DNA from: Acetispira formosa (nom. nud.)
GTDB taxonomy: Bacteria > Desulfobacterota > Desulfarculia > Adiutricales > Adiutricaceae
Length of the DNA stretch: 64,000 nucleotides
NCBI GenBank assembly: GCA_023525915.1
Contig: CP026657.1
Span: 2,752,001-2,816,000 of the forward strand
Direction: 5' to 3'
Part shown: in pieces, positions 16,223 to 24,514 of the stretch
Layout: each line of letters begins with the position of its first letter
Position numbering within the stretch: position 1 is the first letter of the stretch
Translations under genes and position numbers: made by a program
The notes under the pieces: model-generated
What the model was told of the DNA's origin: nothing
The model's input: the letters and a program-made list of their open reading frames with translations, nothing else
Databases searched by the model: none

Positions 16223-17650
16223 GTGAAATTACTTCGGTTTTCAACCAGCGTAAAATATGGCTTGATTCTTCTTGCAATATGCTATATTTACTTTATTGGA
16301 GCGGCAGTTCACGCGCAAGCCCCCGATGAGCATTACGAGCGGCGGGCCCAGGAAGTCATCGCCGGGCTGATGCGGCTTAACGGCCTTTTGGGCTGGGACC
16401 CGGTCAACCCCTCCACCTGGCCCCCGGCCTCTTTCAACCTCAATGAGGATGGCGACAGCGGCGGCTCAATCAACCGGCAGGCGGTGGGGGTCAGTTTCAC
16501 CCAAACCACCCCGGCCCGCCTGACGGGCCTGAGGCTGGCTAATTTGGGGCTTACGAGGGTGGCCGACTTCAGCGGTCTGGATGCGCTTATGAGCCTGGAA
16601 GTGCCGGGCAACAGTTTGCGAAGCCTGAATCTGGCCGGTGACACGGCCTTAAGACGGCTGACGGCCATGAAAAATCAATTGACCGGGCTGGATGTCCGCC
16701 ACTGCGGTGAACTTTTGTGGCTGGCGGCCAGCGGCAACCGTCTGGGTAAGCTGGATCTGAGCGGCAATCCCCTTTTGCGGGAACTCTCCGTATCCATGAA
16801 TCAACTGGGCGGGCTGGATGTGAGCGCCAATCCGCAATTAACGGTTCTGGAGGCCATGAACAACCAGCTGTCGGAGCTCACGGTTGAACGCAATCCGAAT
16901 CTGGCCCGGCTGCTGGTTTCCTATAACCAGCTGGACGAATTATTTGTCGGCCGGAACCCGGAGTTGGTGGAATTAGGCGCGCGGGACAATAACCTCCGGC
17001 GGCTGGACTTGAGCGCCAACTCCGGTCTGCGGGAACTGACGGTCAGCCGCAACCGGCTTACGGACCTGGATTTGAGCCTCAATCCGCGTCTGGAGACGCT
17101 TCTGGCTGACCAGAACAGCCTCCCCATTTTGGATTTGAGCGCCAACCCGGAACTGGAAACGGTTCAAATCAGCCAGAATCCCCTGGTGGAAGTCAGGCTG
17201 GGCGACAACCGGATGACTCGTCTGCGCAACCTCAATGTGGAGGGCTGCCGCCTGCCGCTGAGCCGTCTTCACCATCTCAGCGGCCTGGCCAAGAGCCGGG
17301 GACGGCTTGGCACCCAGGAAGACGTTTTGTTTGAGGAGCGGACCATTGAACTGAAAGACGGCCTGGCCCTCTTGGACCTCTCTTCAGAAGCCGTGATCGG
17401 CGGGGAGCCCACGACCTTTTTGGCGCTCAATGAAAAGAGGCGACGGCTCCGGCCCTCTGATTACCGGGTGGAGAATGGAATAATCGTTTTCTTTAAGCCC
17501 GGGCTTTATGTGGTAATGATGACTAACCCCAAGGTTTTTTCCAGTGAAATAAATCAATTAACCGGCCGGGTGCATGAGATTAAGGCTAAAGCCTACACCG
17601 GTGTTATTGAAGTCGCCGGCCCTACCGGCGGCGATGGTCAGGATCTGTGA
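16223..17650 (+). CDS. Secreted leucine-rich-repeat protein
   Basis: Starts at GTG 16223 with gaggcg upstream. An upstream in-frame extension is part of the family C element and is rejected. Residues 1-31 form a signal peptide (KLLRFSTSVK, then a hydrophobic core, cleavage near VHA-QAP). From about residue 90 to 370 there are some 13 repeats of about 21 residues with the pattern LxxLDLSxNPxLxxLxVSxNx. A C-terminal domain of about 100 residues (ALLDLSSEAVIGG...YVVMMTNPKVFSS) follows. Probably an extracytoplasmic binding protein. It overlaps the next LRR gene by one base (TGATG). Confidence 0.82.
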   Translation: MKLLRFSTSVKYGLILLAICYIYFIGAAVHAQAPDEHYERRAQEVIAGLMRLNGLLGWDPVNPSTWPPASFNLNEDGDSGGSINRQAVGVSFTQTTPARLTGLRLANLGLTRVADFSGLDALMSLEVPGNSLRSLNLAGDTALRRLTAMKNQLTGLDVRHCGELLWLAASGNRLGKLDLSGNPLLRELSVSMNQLGGLDVSANPQLTVLEAMNNQLSELTVERNPNLARLLVSYNQLDELFVGRNPELVELGARDNNLRRLDLSANSGLRELTVSRNRLTDLDLSLNPRLETLLADQNSLPILDLSANPELETVQISQNPLVEVRLGDNRMTRLRNLNVEGCRLPLSRLHHLSGLAKSRGRLGTQEDVLFEERTIELKDGLALLDLSSEAVIGGEPTTFLALNEKRRRLRPSDYRVENGIIVFFKPGLYVVMMTNPKVFSSEINQLTGRVHEIKAKAYTGVIEVAGPTGGDGQDL

Positions 17651-19269
17651 TGTTCAACCGCCTCAAGGACAGCTTGAAATCCGGGGTCGCCCGCTTTCTG
17701 GGGGGCGGCTCGCATATGGAGTATGAAGCTTCGGCGAAGGAATTTGTCTCTTCGCTGCGGGCCAACAACGGTTTTGTCCTGTGGCCGGCTGAACAGCCTG
17801 AAAGCTGGGAAGTGGCTTCCGACCTCCGCTGGAGCTGCGGCGTTCAGTGGACCGGGGCCGGGCAGATCCATCTGACGGGCCTGAATCTCTGCCAGATGGA
17901 GCTGGCCGGGATGGTTGATATCAGCGGCCTGACTTCTTTGGAGCGCATCTATTTTTCCCGCAACCGCTTCGACGTCCTGAAGGCTGAGGACAATCCGCGC
18001 CTGATGGAACTGCACGCGGGCGGCAACCGCCTCATCCGCCTGGAGGTGGGGGGCGCTCCGGCCCTGGTGGAGCTGGATGTCGCTTCCAACCGGCTGGTGA
18101 GCCTGGATCTTTCGCCCAATACGGAACTGACCACTCTCTGCGTCAACGATAATCGCCTGATTGAACTGAACATCAGCCAGAATGCCAAACTCAAGCGGCT
18201 GGTGGCCGATACCAATCAACTTAGCGACTTGGATCTCTCCGGCTGCCAGGAACTGACTTATCTGGCTGTTTATGAGAACCGCCTGGAAGAGCTGGACGTC
18301 AGACACAACGCCAAACTGGAGACCATCAGCGCGGCCGACAACAGCCTGGAGCGAATCGACCTCAGCCGCAATCCTGATCTGGCCTATCTGAATTTATATA
18401 ACACCCGGCTGGATGAACTCGACGTCCGGGCCAATCCGAAACTGTGGTATCTGGTGGTCTCGGGCAATCACCTGAGGGAGCTGGATTTATCGTCCCAAAA
18501 GGCTCTGACTCACCTGGTGGTTTCCGGCAACAGCCTCTCCAGCCTTGAGGTCGGCGGCAACATTGAACTCCGCACCCTTGATTTCAATGACAATCAGGTG
18601 ACGGAGATGCGTGTTTCGCAGAATGTCAACCTCTGGTATATTTACGCGGCCATCAATCAACTGCGCGGTTTTGATGTGCGGTCTAACACTCGCCTGTTGA
18701 TTCTGGATGTGACCCAGAACCAGCTCAAGGATATTGACGTCAGTCAGAACCAGAAGCTCCAGCGGCTGTATGTCTCCTCAAACCAGCTCCGTTCGCTGGA
18801 CGTGAGCCGCAATGCCCTTCTGGAGCGGCTTTACGCCAATGATAACCCCCTTGATGAGATTGAATTCGGTTCCAACCGTCTGTCATCTCTGCGTGAGCTG
18901 GATCTCAGCGAGTGCCGTCTGCCGTTAAGCCGTCTGGCCAGGTGTGTGGGGCTGGCCTCCGATCTGAATATGCTGGGGCCGCAAACGCGGGTAATGTTTG
19001 ACAGCCTGGCTTTCAAGCCCGGCCAGCCCGCCGAGCTGGACTTGTCCAGTGAAGCGTTGATAAATGGGCAGCCCACGGCTTTCACTGTTCTTGACTGCCA
19101 GAAACAGCCGGTCGTCCCCGATTGCGTCACTATCAATAATGGCCTGATAACCTTTAGAAAGAAGGGCCGCTATCAGGTGATGATGACCAATCCGGCCGTC
19201 CTTTCCAGCGGTCCCGGCCACCAGGAGGAAGCCCGCGTTTACACTGGCTTCATCGATGTGGAGCTGTAG
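17650..19269 (+). CDS. Leucine-rich-repeat protein, paralogue without clear signal peptide
   Basis: A 539-residue protein with about 17 repeats of roughly 21 residues (LxxLDVSxNxxLxxLYVSxNQL) and the same C-terminal domain as its neighbour (LDLSSEALINGQPTAF...QVMMTNPAVLSS). The N-terminus (MFNRLKDSLKSGVARFLGGG) is amphipathic rather than a standard signal peptide. So either the protein is cytoplasmic or it is exported differently. The start overlaps the stop of the first LRR gene, which indicates translational coupling. Its TAG stop lies inside the 12-bp duplication made by a family C insertion. Confidence 0.82.
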   Translation: MFNRLKDSLKSGVARFLGGGSHMEYEASAKEFVSSLRANNGFVLWPAEQPESWEVASDLRWSCGVQWTGAGQIHLTGLNLCQMELAGMVDISGLTSLERIYFSRNRFDVLKAEDNPRLMELHAGGNRLIRLEVGGAPALVELDVASNRLVSLDLSPNTELTTLCVNDNRLIELNISQNAKLKRLVADTNQLSDLDLSGCQELTYLAVYENRLEELDVRHNAKLETISAADNSLERIDLSRNPDLAYLNLYNTRLDELDVRANPKLWYLVVSGNHLRELDLSSQKALTHLVVSGNSLSSLEVGGNIELRTLDFNDNQVTEMRVSQNVNLWYIYAAINQLRGFDVRSNTRLLILDVTQNQLKDIDVSQNQKLQRLYVSSNQLRSLDVSRNALLERLYANDNPLDEIEFGSNRLSSLRELDLSECRLPLSRLARCVGLASDLNMLGPQTRVMFDSLAFKPGQPAELDLSSEALINGQPTAFTVLDCQKQPVVPDCVTINNGLITFRKKGRYQVMMTNPAVLSSGPGHQEEARVYTGFIDVEL

Positions 19270-19274
19270 GCGGC

Positions 19275-19447
19275 AGCAATTCTCAAAGTAAACTTTTTCC
19301 CTTGAACTTGCCTCTCACAGCTACGCAAAAAGCGTGTTTTTTGCTCCGCAACGGGCTGTTCTGGCGACAAAACCAGTCGCTGGCGCTCCGTCTCCCCTCT
19401 CGGGTCGACCTGCTTTTTTAAAGTCACCGTCTACTTTGAGAAATGCT
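19275..19447 (-). mobile_element. Family C MITE-like element with 12-bp target duplication
   Basis: A 173-bp element, AGCAATTCTCAAAGTAAAC ... CTACTTTGAGAAATGCT, in the opposite orientation to the copy at 15924. It is flanked by perfect 12-bp direct repeats GCTGTAGGCGGC at 19263-19274 and 19448-19459. The left repeat contains the stop codon of the LRR gene. This is the clearest evidence that the family moves by transposition. Confidence 0.93.
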
Positions 19448-19466
19448 GCTGTAGGCGGCCCTTATT

Positions 19467-20606
19467 TCAATTAGCCGCTTTTTCCAGGGCGGCGGCTATC
19501 TCCACTTTCACCTCTTCAGATTGTTCCACTTCAAGCCTTTTTTCCAGTGCGGATTTGGCTGTGGTCTCACCCAGGCGGCCCAAGGCCCAGGCGGCGTGGC
19601 CCCGCACCAGTTCATCCCCCGAATTCAAAGCCCTGGACAAATCTCCCACCGCCGACGGATCGCCCAGGTTTCCGAGGGCTACGGCCGCGTTGCGCTGAAA
19701 GTATCTGGGTTCCTTTATATAATTGTGCATCAGCGGGCGCACCCGTCGCTCCATAAAACCATCTGGCATATTTAAAAGATTGGGCAGGGTGAGGTCCGGG
19801 GCTATGTTTTCCAGAAACTGATCGGCCGGAAAACAGCCTTTCATCTTGCCTTTATTCCGTGGGCAGGCTTCCTGACAGATATCACAGCCGTGGACGTGAA
19901 GTTCCATTTTTTCGCGTATTTCATGCGGAATGAAGGCCGACCTGACTCCGGCCGTCCCGGCCTGGGTTTTCCAGGCGTTGAAGGCCAGGCATTTATAGGG
20001 ATTCATTTTAAATGGTTCGTAAAGGGCGTTGGTGGGGCAGGCTTTGATACAGGCCCGGCAATTTTCCGGGCACTTGTTTTCAAGCGTGGGCTGGTCGTAT
20101 TCCAGCTCCTGATCCAGCGCCAGCGTATAGAGTATTACAAAGGAGCCGACACCATCGACATAAGCAAAGGTGTTTCGCCCGAAGTTGGCGATTCCGGCCT
20201 TGGCGGCGGCCCAACGGGCCGGGATCATGATTTTGTCGTTGACGTTCAGGCCCGCGCCGCGAAGAAAGTCAATCATTGCTTGAAGTCTGACTCCGTTGAG
20301 GCTGTCGGGCAATGGGGTATAACAGCGGGCTTGATAGACGCGTCCGAGAAGCGTCAGGAGGCTGGCCGGAAAAGAGTGTTGGGCGTAGTCAAAGGCCAGA
20401 ACCAGAATCGACCGGGCTGCGGGCATTATTTGGCGCGGCCTGGCCCCGGCCAGTGGTCCCATAGGGTTGAGGCGATGGAAATCATACATTTCCCCTCTTG
20501 AATGGACTATTTCCAGGTATTGGTCAAAATCATCGGCCGTGGTGATCCCGGCTTTACAGTAGCCCAATTCCAGTGCTTTCTCTTTAATCAGCCGGGTTAA
20601 ATTCAT
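19467..20606 (-). CDS. QueG-like double [4Fe-4S] protein with HEAT repeats
   Basis: A 379-residue protein. The N-terminal half resembles the cobalamin-binding part of epoxyqueuosine reductase (AAAKAGIANFGRNT near residue 155, with an Asp in the position of the QueG proton donor). Two ferredoxin-type clusters follow: CPENCRACIKACP near 180 and CDICQEACP near 242. C-terminal HEAT repeats are at 300-375 (RNAAVALGNLGDPSAV, GHAAWALGRLG). QueG reduces epoxyqueuosine in tRNA. This sequence is divergent, and its control by a MarR regulator suggests another substrate. A palindromic operator lies just upstream of its ribosome-binding site. Confidence 0.72.
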   Translation of the reverse strand: MNLTRLIKEKALELGYCKAGITTADDFDQYLEIVHSRGEMYDFHRLNPMGPLAGARPRQIMPAARSILVLAFDYAQHSFPASLLTLLGRVYQARCYTPLPDSLNGVRLQAMIDFLRGAGLNVNDKIMIPARWAAAKAGIANFGRNTFAYVDGVGSFVILYTLALDQELEYDQPTLENKCPENCRACIKACPTNALYEPFKMNPYKCLAFNAWKTQAGTAGVRSAFIPHEIREKMELHVHGCDICQEACPRNKGKMKGCFPADQFLENIAPDLTLPNLLNMPDGFMERRVRPLMHNYIKEPRYFQRNAAVALGNLGDPSAVGDLSRALNSGDELVRGHAAWALGRLGETTAKSALEKRLEVEQSEEVKVEIAAALEKAAN

Positions 20607-20619
20607 GATTGTCTCCTAG

Positions 20620-20633
20620 AGTGTATATACACT
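20620..20633. promoter_or_regulatory. MarR operator upstream of the QueG-like gene
   Basis: Perfect 14-bp palindrome AGTGTATATACACT, 14-27 bp upstream of the start codon and next to its ribosome-binding site (AGGAG). The same core GTGTATATACAC is found at the marR start. Confidence 0.85.
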
Positions 20634-20657
20634 ATTTTGTTTAAAAAATTGTGCCCC

Positions 20658-21086
20658 TCAAGCCTGAATATTTTCAAGCAGAAAGAGAAGTGACTGCAAT
20701 TGACGCAGGCCATCTGCTCCAAGTGTTGATTCGATTTTTTTCTGGGCCTGATTCCATAGCGGCCGGGCCTGGCTGAGTTTTTCTAAGCCTGAAGCGGTCA
20801 GATGCAGCTGCCGGTCACGGCTGCCAGGCGGGGCTATATCCTCAACCCAGCCATTATTGAACAGCGGCTTCAGAGTGCGGGCCAGGGTTGTTCGTTCCAG
20901 ACCGACATTGGCGGCCAGGGCACTTATGCTGAGTGGCTGGCCTCTTTCAATGTTGGACATCAACGAATATTGATTAGCCGTAATTTCAATTGGTTTCAGT
21001 ACACTGTCATAAAAGTCTGTGACCGCGTTGGCGGCCCGACGGATGTTGATGCAATGGCATATGCCAGGTGTGGTACGTTTGCTCAT
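20658..21086 (-). CDS. MarR family transcriptional regulator
   Basis: A 142-residue winged-helix protein that starts at the ATG at 21086 (MSKRTTPGICHC). A longer frame upstream runs through the operator and is rejected. The recognition-helix region (SISALAANVGLERTTLARTLKPL) and the wing (DRQLHLTASG) are typical. Two cysteines in GICHC near the N-terminus could be redox- or metal-sensing. The start codon is part of a near-perfect palindrome, so it should repress its own transcription as well as the QueG-like gene 51 bp downstream. Confidence 0.9.
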   Translation of the reverse strand: MSKRTTPGICHCINIRRAANAVTDFYDSVLKPIEITANQYSLMSNIERGQPLSISALAANVGLERTTLARTLKPLFNNGWVEDIAPPGSRDRQLHLTASGLEKLSQARPLWNQAQKKIESTLGADGLRQLQSLLFLLENIQA

Positions 21087-21109
21087 ATTAGTGTATATAC
21101 ACCAATATG
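21084..21109. promoter_or_regulatory. MarR operator at its own start codon
   Basis: CATATTaGTGTATATACACcAATATG, a 26-bp palindrome with only one mismatched pair, overlapping the marR ATG. The core is identical to the operator at 20620-20633. Confidence 0.85.
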
Positions 21110-21136
21110 AGCGGTTTGTCAAATGGAATAAGAAAT

Positions 21137-21981
21137 ATGAAGTGCGGCCCAAGGGGCCGCGCGATTTAAAGGACTTGGCCTAATAGGCCAACCAAAGGGT
21201 TCCACCCTCTGGACTCCGGCTGGGGGAGGGCCCACGCGGACCCTACCCCAGACCCCACCCGCGCCAAGGGGCAAGCCCCTTGGAACCCCAAGACGTCAGG
21301 GTCAGATTCAACTTTCTTCTTCCCGCATCGCCGCAACTCGCTTCGGGTACGAAGCTCAGACAAGCGGCGACGCTTCTTACACCTTCCGCTTTAACCGCTG
21401 TTGGCCGCTTCACATTGGGCTGTTACATTTTGCTATAGGCAGCTTCATTGGATGTTTGCTGCTTCACGTATGTTCGGCTGATTACTTTTTCCCCTCCACT
21501 AGCTTTTCCAGCGCTGTAACGGTGAGACTTGGCCGTCTTTTTTTAATGAGCAACTCATTGAAAAGCGATAGGTGGCGGAGAGACGCACTAACAGCACTGG
21601 AAAGGGCCTTTAAGGGGAAGCTGATTTAAGCCGAACATACGTGAACTACCACTCCGCCTATGAAGCTGCCTATCGCGGAATGTTACAGCACAACGTAAAA
21701 CTGCCTATAGCACCAGAAGCCGAGGCAGTATGAAGCGTCGCCGCTTGTCTGAGCTTCGTACCCGAAGCGAGTTGCGGCGATGCGGGAAAAAGAAAGTTGA
21801 AGCCGACCCCGACCTCTTGGGGGTCCAGGGGGCTCCGCCCCCCTGGCGCGGGTGGGGTCTGGGGTAGGGCCCGCGTGGGCCCTCCCCCAGCCGGAGTCCA
21901 GAGGGTGGAACCCTCTGGTTGGCCGATCGGGCCAAGTCCTCTCCAGATCCGCCGGCGGCCTCCCCCACTCCGCCACTTCAT
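21137..21981. repeat. Family A giant palindrome, copy 2
   Basis: An 845-bp imperfect palindrome that starts ATGAAGTG and ends CACTTCAT. The left arm has the GTGCGGCC end type of copy 1. The last 50 bp of the right arm (ctccagatccgccggcgg) is the other type, shared with copy 3. The central 300 bp and the arm hairpins match copy 1 closely. It lies between marR and the nfu gene. Confidence 0.9.
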
Positions 21982-22151
21982 AGTAAGATTTGGGAGAGTG
22001 ATCGGGAATTGCTAAAAAATCACTGGATTATATTTGTCAATGTGATATACTGACAAAAATCCATTAAAAACTAAGGCAAGCCCAGGCCGTGGAACGGCCT
22101 GATTCCTTAATTCAGACCTGTAAAATCCTAACGGTATAGGGAGACTGTATC

Positions 22152-22394
22152 ATGAGAGAACAAGTGGAAGCAGTGCTGGCTAAAGTTCGCCCCACCTTGA
22201 AAGCCGACGGCGGCGACATCGAACTCATTGACGTGAAAGACGGCATCGTCCAGGTGCATCTGTCCGGCGCCTGCAGCGGCTGCCCCATGTCTCAGATGAC
22301 TTTGAAACACGGCGTTGAAGCCGCCCTGAAAGCCGCCATTCCTGAAATTAAAGAAGTCGTACCGGTTAATAAATATCAGGCCGCCGGCTGCTGA
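22152..22394 (+). CDS. Nfu-type iron-sulfur cluster scaffold/carrier
   Basis: An 80-residue protein that consists of only the NifU C-terminal domain. The cluster-binding motif is Cys41-Ser-Gly-Cys44 (GACSGCPMS). Two Nfu subunits bridge a [4Fe-4S] cluster through the CxxC motifs and pass it to client proteins. A CxxC-less short tail ends in AAGC. It is monocistronic, with a terminator downstream. Confidence 0.93.
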   Translation: MREQVEAVLAKVRPTLKADGGDIELIDVKDGIVQVHLSGACSGCPMSQMTLKHGVEAALKAAIPEIKEVVPVNKYQAAGC

Positions 22395-22423
22395 TCACTT
22401 TCAGCCCCGAGAGCATAACACCA

Positions 22424-22463
22424 CCCCTTCAAATCTTATTCAATGATTTGAAGGGGTTTTTAT
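22424..22463 (+). terminator. Terminator after nfu
   Basis: Stem CCCCTTCAAATC/GATTTGAAGGGG, then a T run. A clear rho-independent terminator. Confidence 0.92.
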
Positions 22464-23241
22464 TTGGAATTCGCATAGCAAAAACCTTATTTCCCCATTC
22501 AAGAAAACTTCAGGCCGTATCTGATGAATTTTAACCCGTATTTCCGGGCTGAACCTTATTTCTAAAAAATAAACCCCTTATATCTTATTGTTCAATATTT
22601 TTCATATTATGAGACGGTTAGGCAATGATTTTTCAATCCGATCGCTCTTCCGTTGGCTGAAAAAAGAAATTATATAAAAATATAGATACAATAAGCCAAA
22701 CCATAAAAATTTTCAAATGACGCCCGGAATACTTGACAAAGGAAGATAGTTGAGATAATCTGTCACTGGAGTGGCGAGTGCTATAGTATTTTTAGGTAGA
22801 CAAAGAAAACCGGCAATCTATGCAATATAAATTAAGTGGTGATCATTAGATTTTCTTAATTAGCTGACCCGATTGTTTTCTGAAGTGTTTCCAGCCGGTT
22901 TGCCATATAAAGCGGCTAAAATCGCCTCAATGGGCAAGAACAATAATACGGCGTAGCATAGCAGCTATTCTGATTGAAATTATCAGGTTCATCTGGCCGG
23001 ATGAACCTGATAAGTGCTGATATGCACATGGCTTGATTATAAAATACCGGTGAGTTCTCTAAGCAGATGGCGATTTAAAGCAGCAGGTCGCCCCGAAAGG
23101 GGAGACGAACCGTATCCAGAATCGTGTCTTTCATATTTGCTGGCGTGAAGAACGCCGTAACCTAAAGCAAACGGCGACCCCTGACGCTCTTGGGCACAAT
23201 CCGCGTAATAGGGGCGCCAATACTAACGAGGAGTAATTTTT
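22464..23241 (+). other. Long AT-rich leader upstream of the OmpA gene
   Basis: No gene is seen in about 780 bp. A candidate promoter has TTGACA at 22733-22738 and GATAAT at 22754-22759 (15-bp spacing, a little short). A perfect inverted repeat TATCAGGTTCATC/GATGAACCTGATA at 22981-23012 could be the stem of an RNA or an operator. A family C fragment (gcagcaggtcgccccgaaaggggagacg) lies at about 23080-23110. A long structured 5' UTR or a separate small RNA is possible; neither is proven. Confidence 0.4.
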
Positions 23242-24264
23242 ATGAAAACCAAAGTCTTGGCCTTATTCGCTTTGATCATGATGATGGTCATCCCTTCAAT
23301 GGCGCTGGCTCAGGTCAAAGCTGATTCGGTTCATCTGAGCATCATGCCTGGCGGCCTTTTCCCCGATTCCGACCTGAACATTGACGACGGCATGCAGTAC
23401 AGCGTCGGCCTTGGCTACAACTTCACTGAAAACTGGGGCGTTGAATTGATGGGTTCCTATGCCCCCGGTCTGGACATCGATGAGAAGTTCAACCGTGGTG
23501 ACGCGGATGTGAGCCACATGCGCGCCAACGCCGTCTACCACTTCGGCAATAATATGGCTTTCGTGCCCTATATGACCGCTGGTATCGGCGGCTTCTGGGC
23601 CCATTATGACAACAGCGTGCGCAACGCCGTTGAAAAATCCATCAAGAATTACAACGCTTTCTCCGCCAACGCCGGTGTGGGCTTCAAGTATTTCTTCAAC
23701 GAAACCGTGGCCCTGCGCGTTGAAGCCAACAACGTTCACGCTTTCAAAGACGGCGGCACGGACAATCTGGTCGTCAACGGCGGTCTGACTTTCCAGTTTG
23801 GCGGCAATGAAGGCTGTATCGATTCCGATAACGACGGCGTTTGCGATGCTTATGACAAATGCCCCGGCACCCCCGAAGGCTATCGCGTTGACGCCGATGG
23901 CTGCCCGGTCACGGAATCCATTACTCTGGATGTGAAGTTCGATTTCGACAAATCCGTGGTCAAGCCTGAGTTCCACAATGAAATCGGCCGCGTGGCTGAG
24001 TTCATGAAAATGCATCCCCGCAGCACCACCGTGGTGGAAGGTCACACCGACTCCATCGGCAGCGATGAATACAACAAAAAGCTGTCCGATCGCCGCGCCC
24101 ATGCCGTTCGTGACGCCCTGGTCAGCGTGTTCGGCGTCGATCCTGCCCGCCTGAGCGCCGTTGGTTATGGCGAAGAACGTCCCATCGCCACCAATGACAC
24201 CGACGCCGGCCGTGCCCAGAACCGCCGCGTTGTTGGCGTGGTCACCGGTCTGGCCAAAGAATAA
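23242..24264 (+). CDS. OmpA family outer-membrane protein
   Basis: A 340-residue protein with a signal peptide (residues 1-23, cut after ALA). A beta-barrel of about 160 residues follows, then a calcium-type linker (DSDNDGVCDAYDKCPGT, a thrombospondin type 3 repeat) near 190-215, and an OmpA C-terminal peptidoglycan-binding domain (FDFDKSVV, EGHTDSIGSDEYNKKLSDRRA, NRRV). It anchors the outer membrane to the cell wall. gaggag precedes the ATG. Codon use looks like that of a highly expressed gene (mostly C-ending codons). Confidence 0.94.
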   Translation: MKTKVLALFALIMMMVIPSMALAQVKADSVHLSIMPGGLFPDSDLNIDDGMQYSVGLGYNFTENWGVELMGSYAPGLDIDEKFNRGDADVSHMRANAVYHFGNNMAFVPYMTAGIGGFWAHYDNSVRNAVEKSIKNYNAFSANAGVGFKYFFNETVALRVEANNVHAFKDGGTDNLVVNGGLTFQFGGNEGCIDSDNDGVCDAYDKCPGTPEGYRVDADGCPVTESITLDVKFDFDKSVVKPEFHNEIGRVAEFMKMHPRSTTVVEGHTDSIGSDEYNKKLSDRRAHAVRDALVSVFGVDPARLSAVGYGEERPIATNDTDAGRAQNRRVVGVVTGLAKE

Positions 24265-24302
24265 GGCTGTCTTCCTCAGCAACCAACCCTTTGGTTGACG
24301 CA

Positions 24303-24327
24303 GAGAGCCCGCGGAAACGCGGGCTCT
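24303..24327 (+). terminator. Hairpin after the OmpA gene
   Basis: GAGAGCCCGCGgaaaCGCGGGCTCT, a perfect GC stem 39 bp after the stop codon, with a weak T run (TTGCCATTT). Confidence 0.75.
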
Positions 24328-24440
24328 TGCCATTTGAGGAACACTCATTAATACCACTGCTATCATCGCTCCGTCGCCTATGACGGCCCCTGCCGGCTGA
24401 ATCAAACGCTCCCTTCTGGCCCGCGTGGAGTCATCCGCAA

Positions 24441-24476
24441 CAGCAAAGAGCCTGCGGAAATGCAGGCTCTTTGCTG
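24441..24476. terminator. Second hairpin between the OmpA and kinase genes
   Basis: CAGCAAAGAGCCTGC/GCAGGCTCTTTGCTG, a perfect 15-bp stem with a six-base loop, between two convergent genes. It resembles the hairpin at 24303 and may terminate transcription from either side. Confidence 0.65.
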
Positions 24477-24514
24477 TTTGCGGTATGACGGTTGCAGGAG
24501 AATGACGCCTCTGC

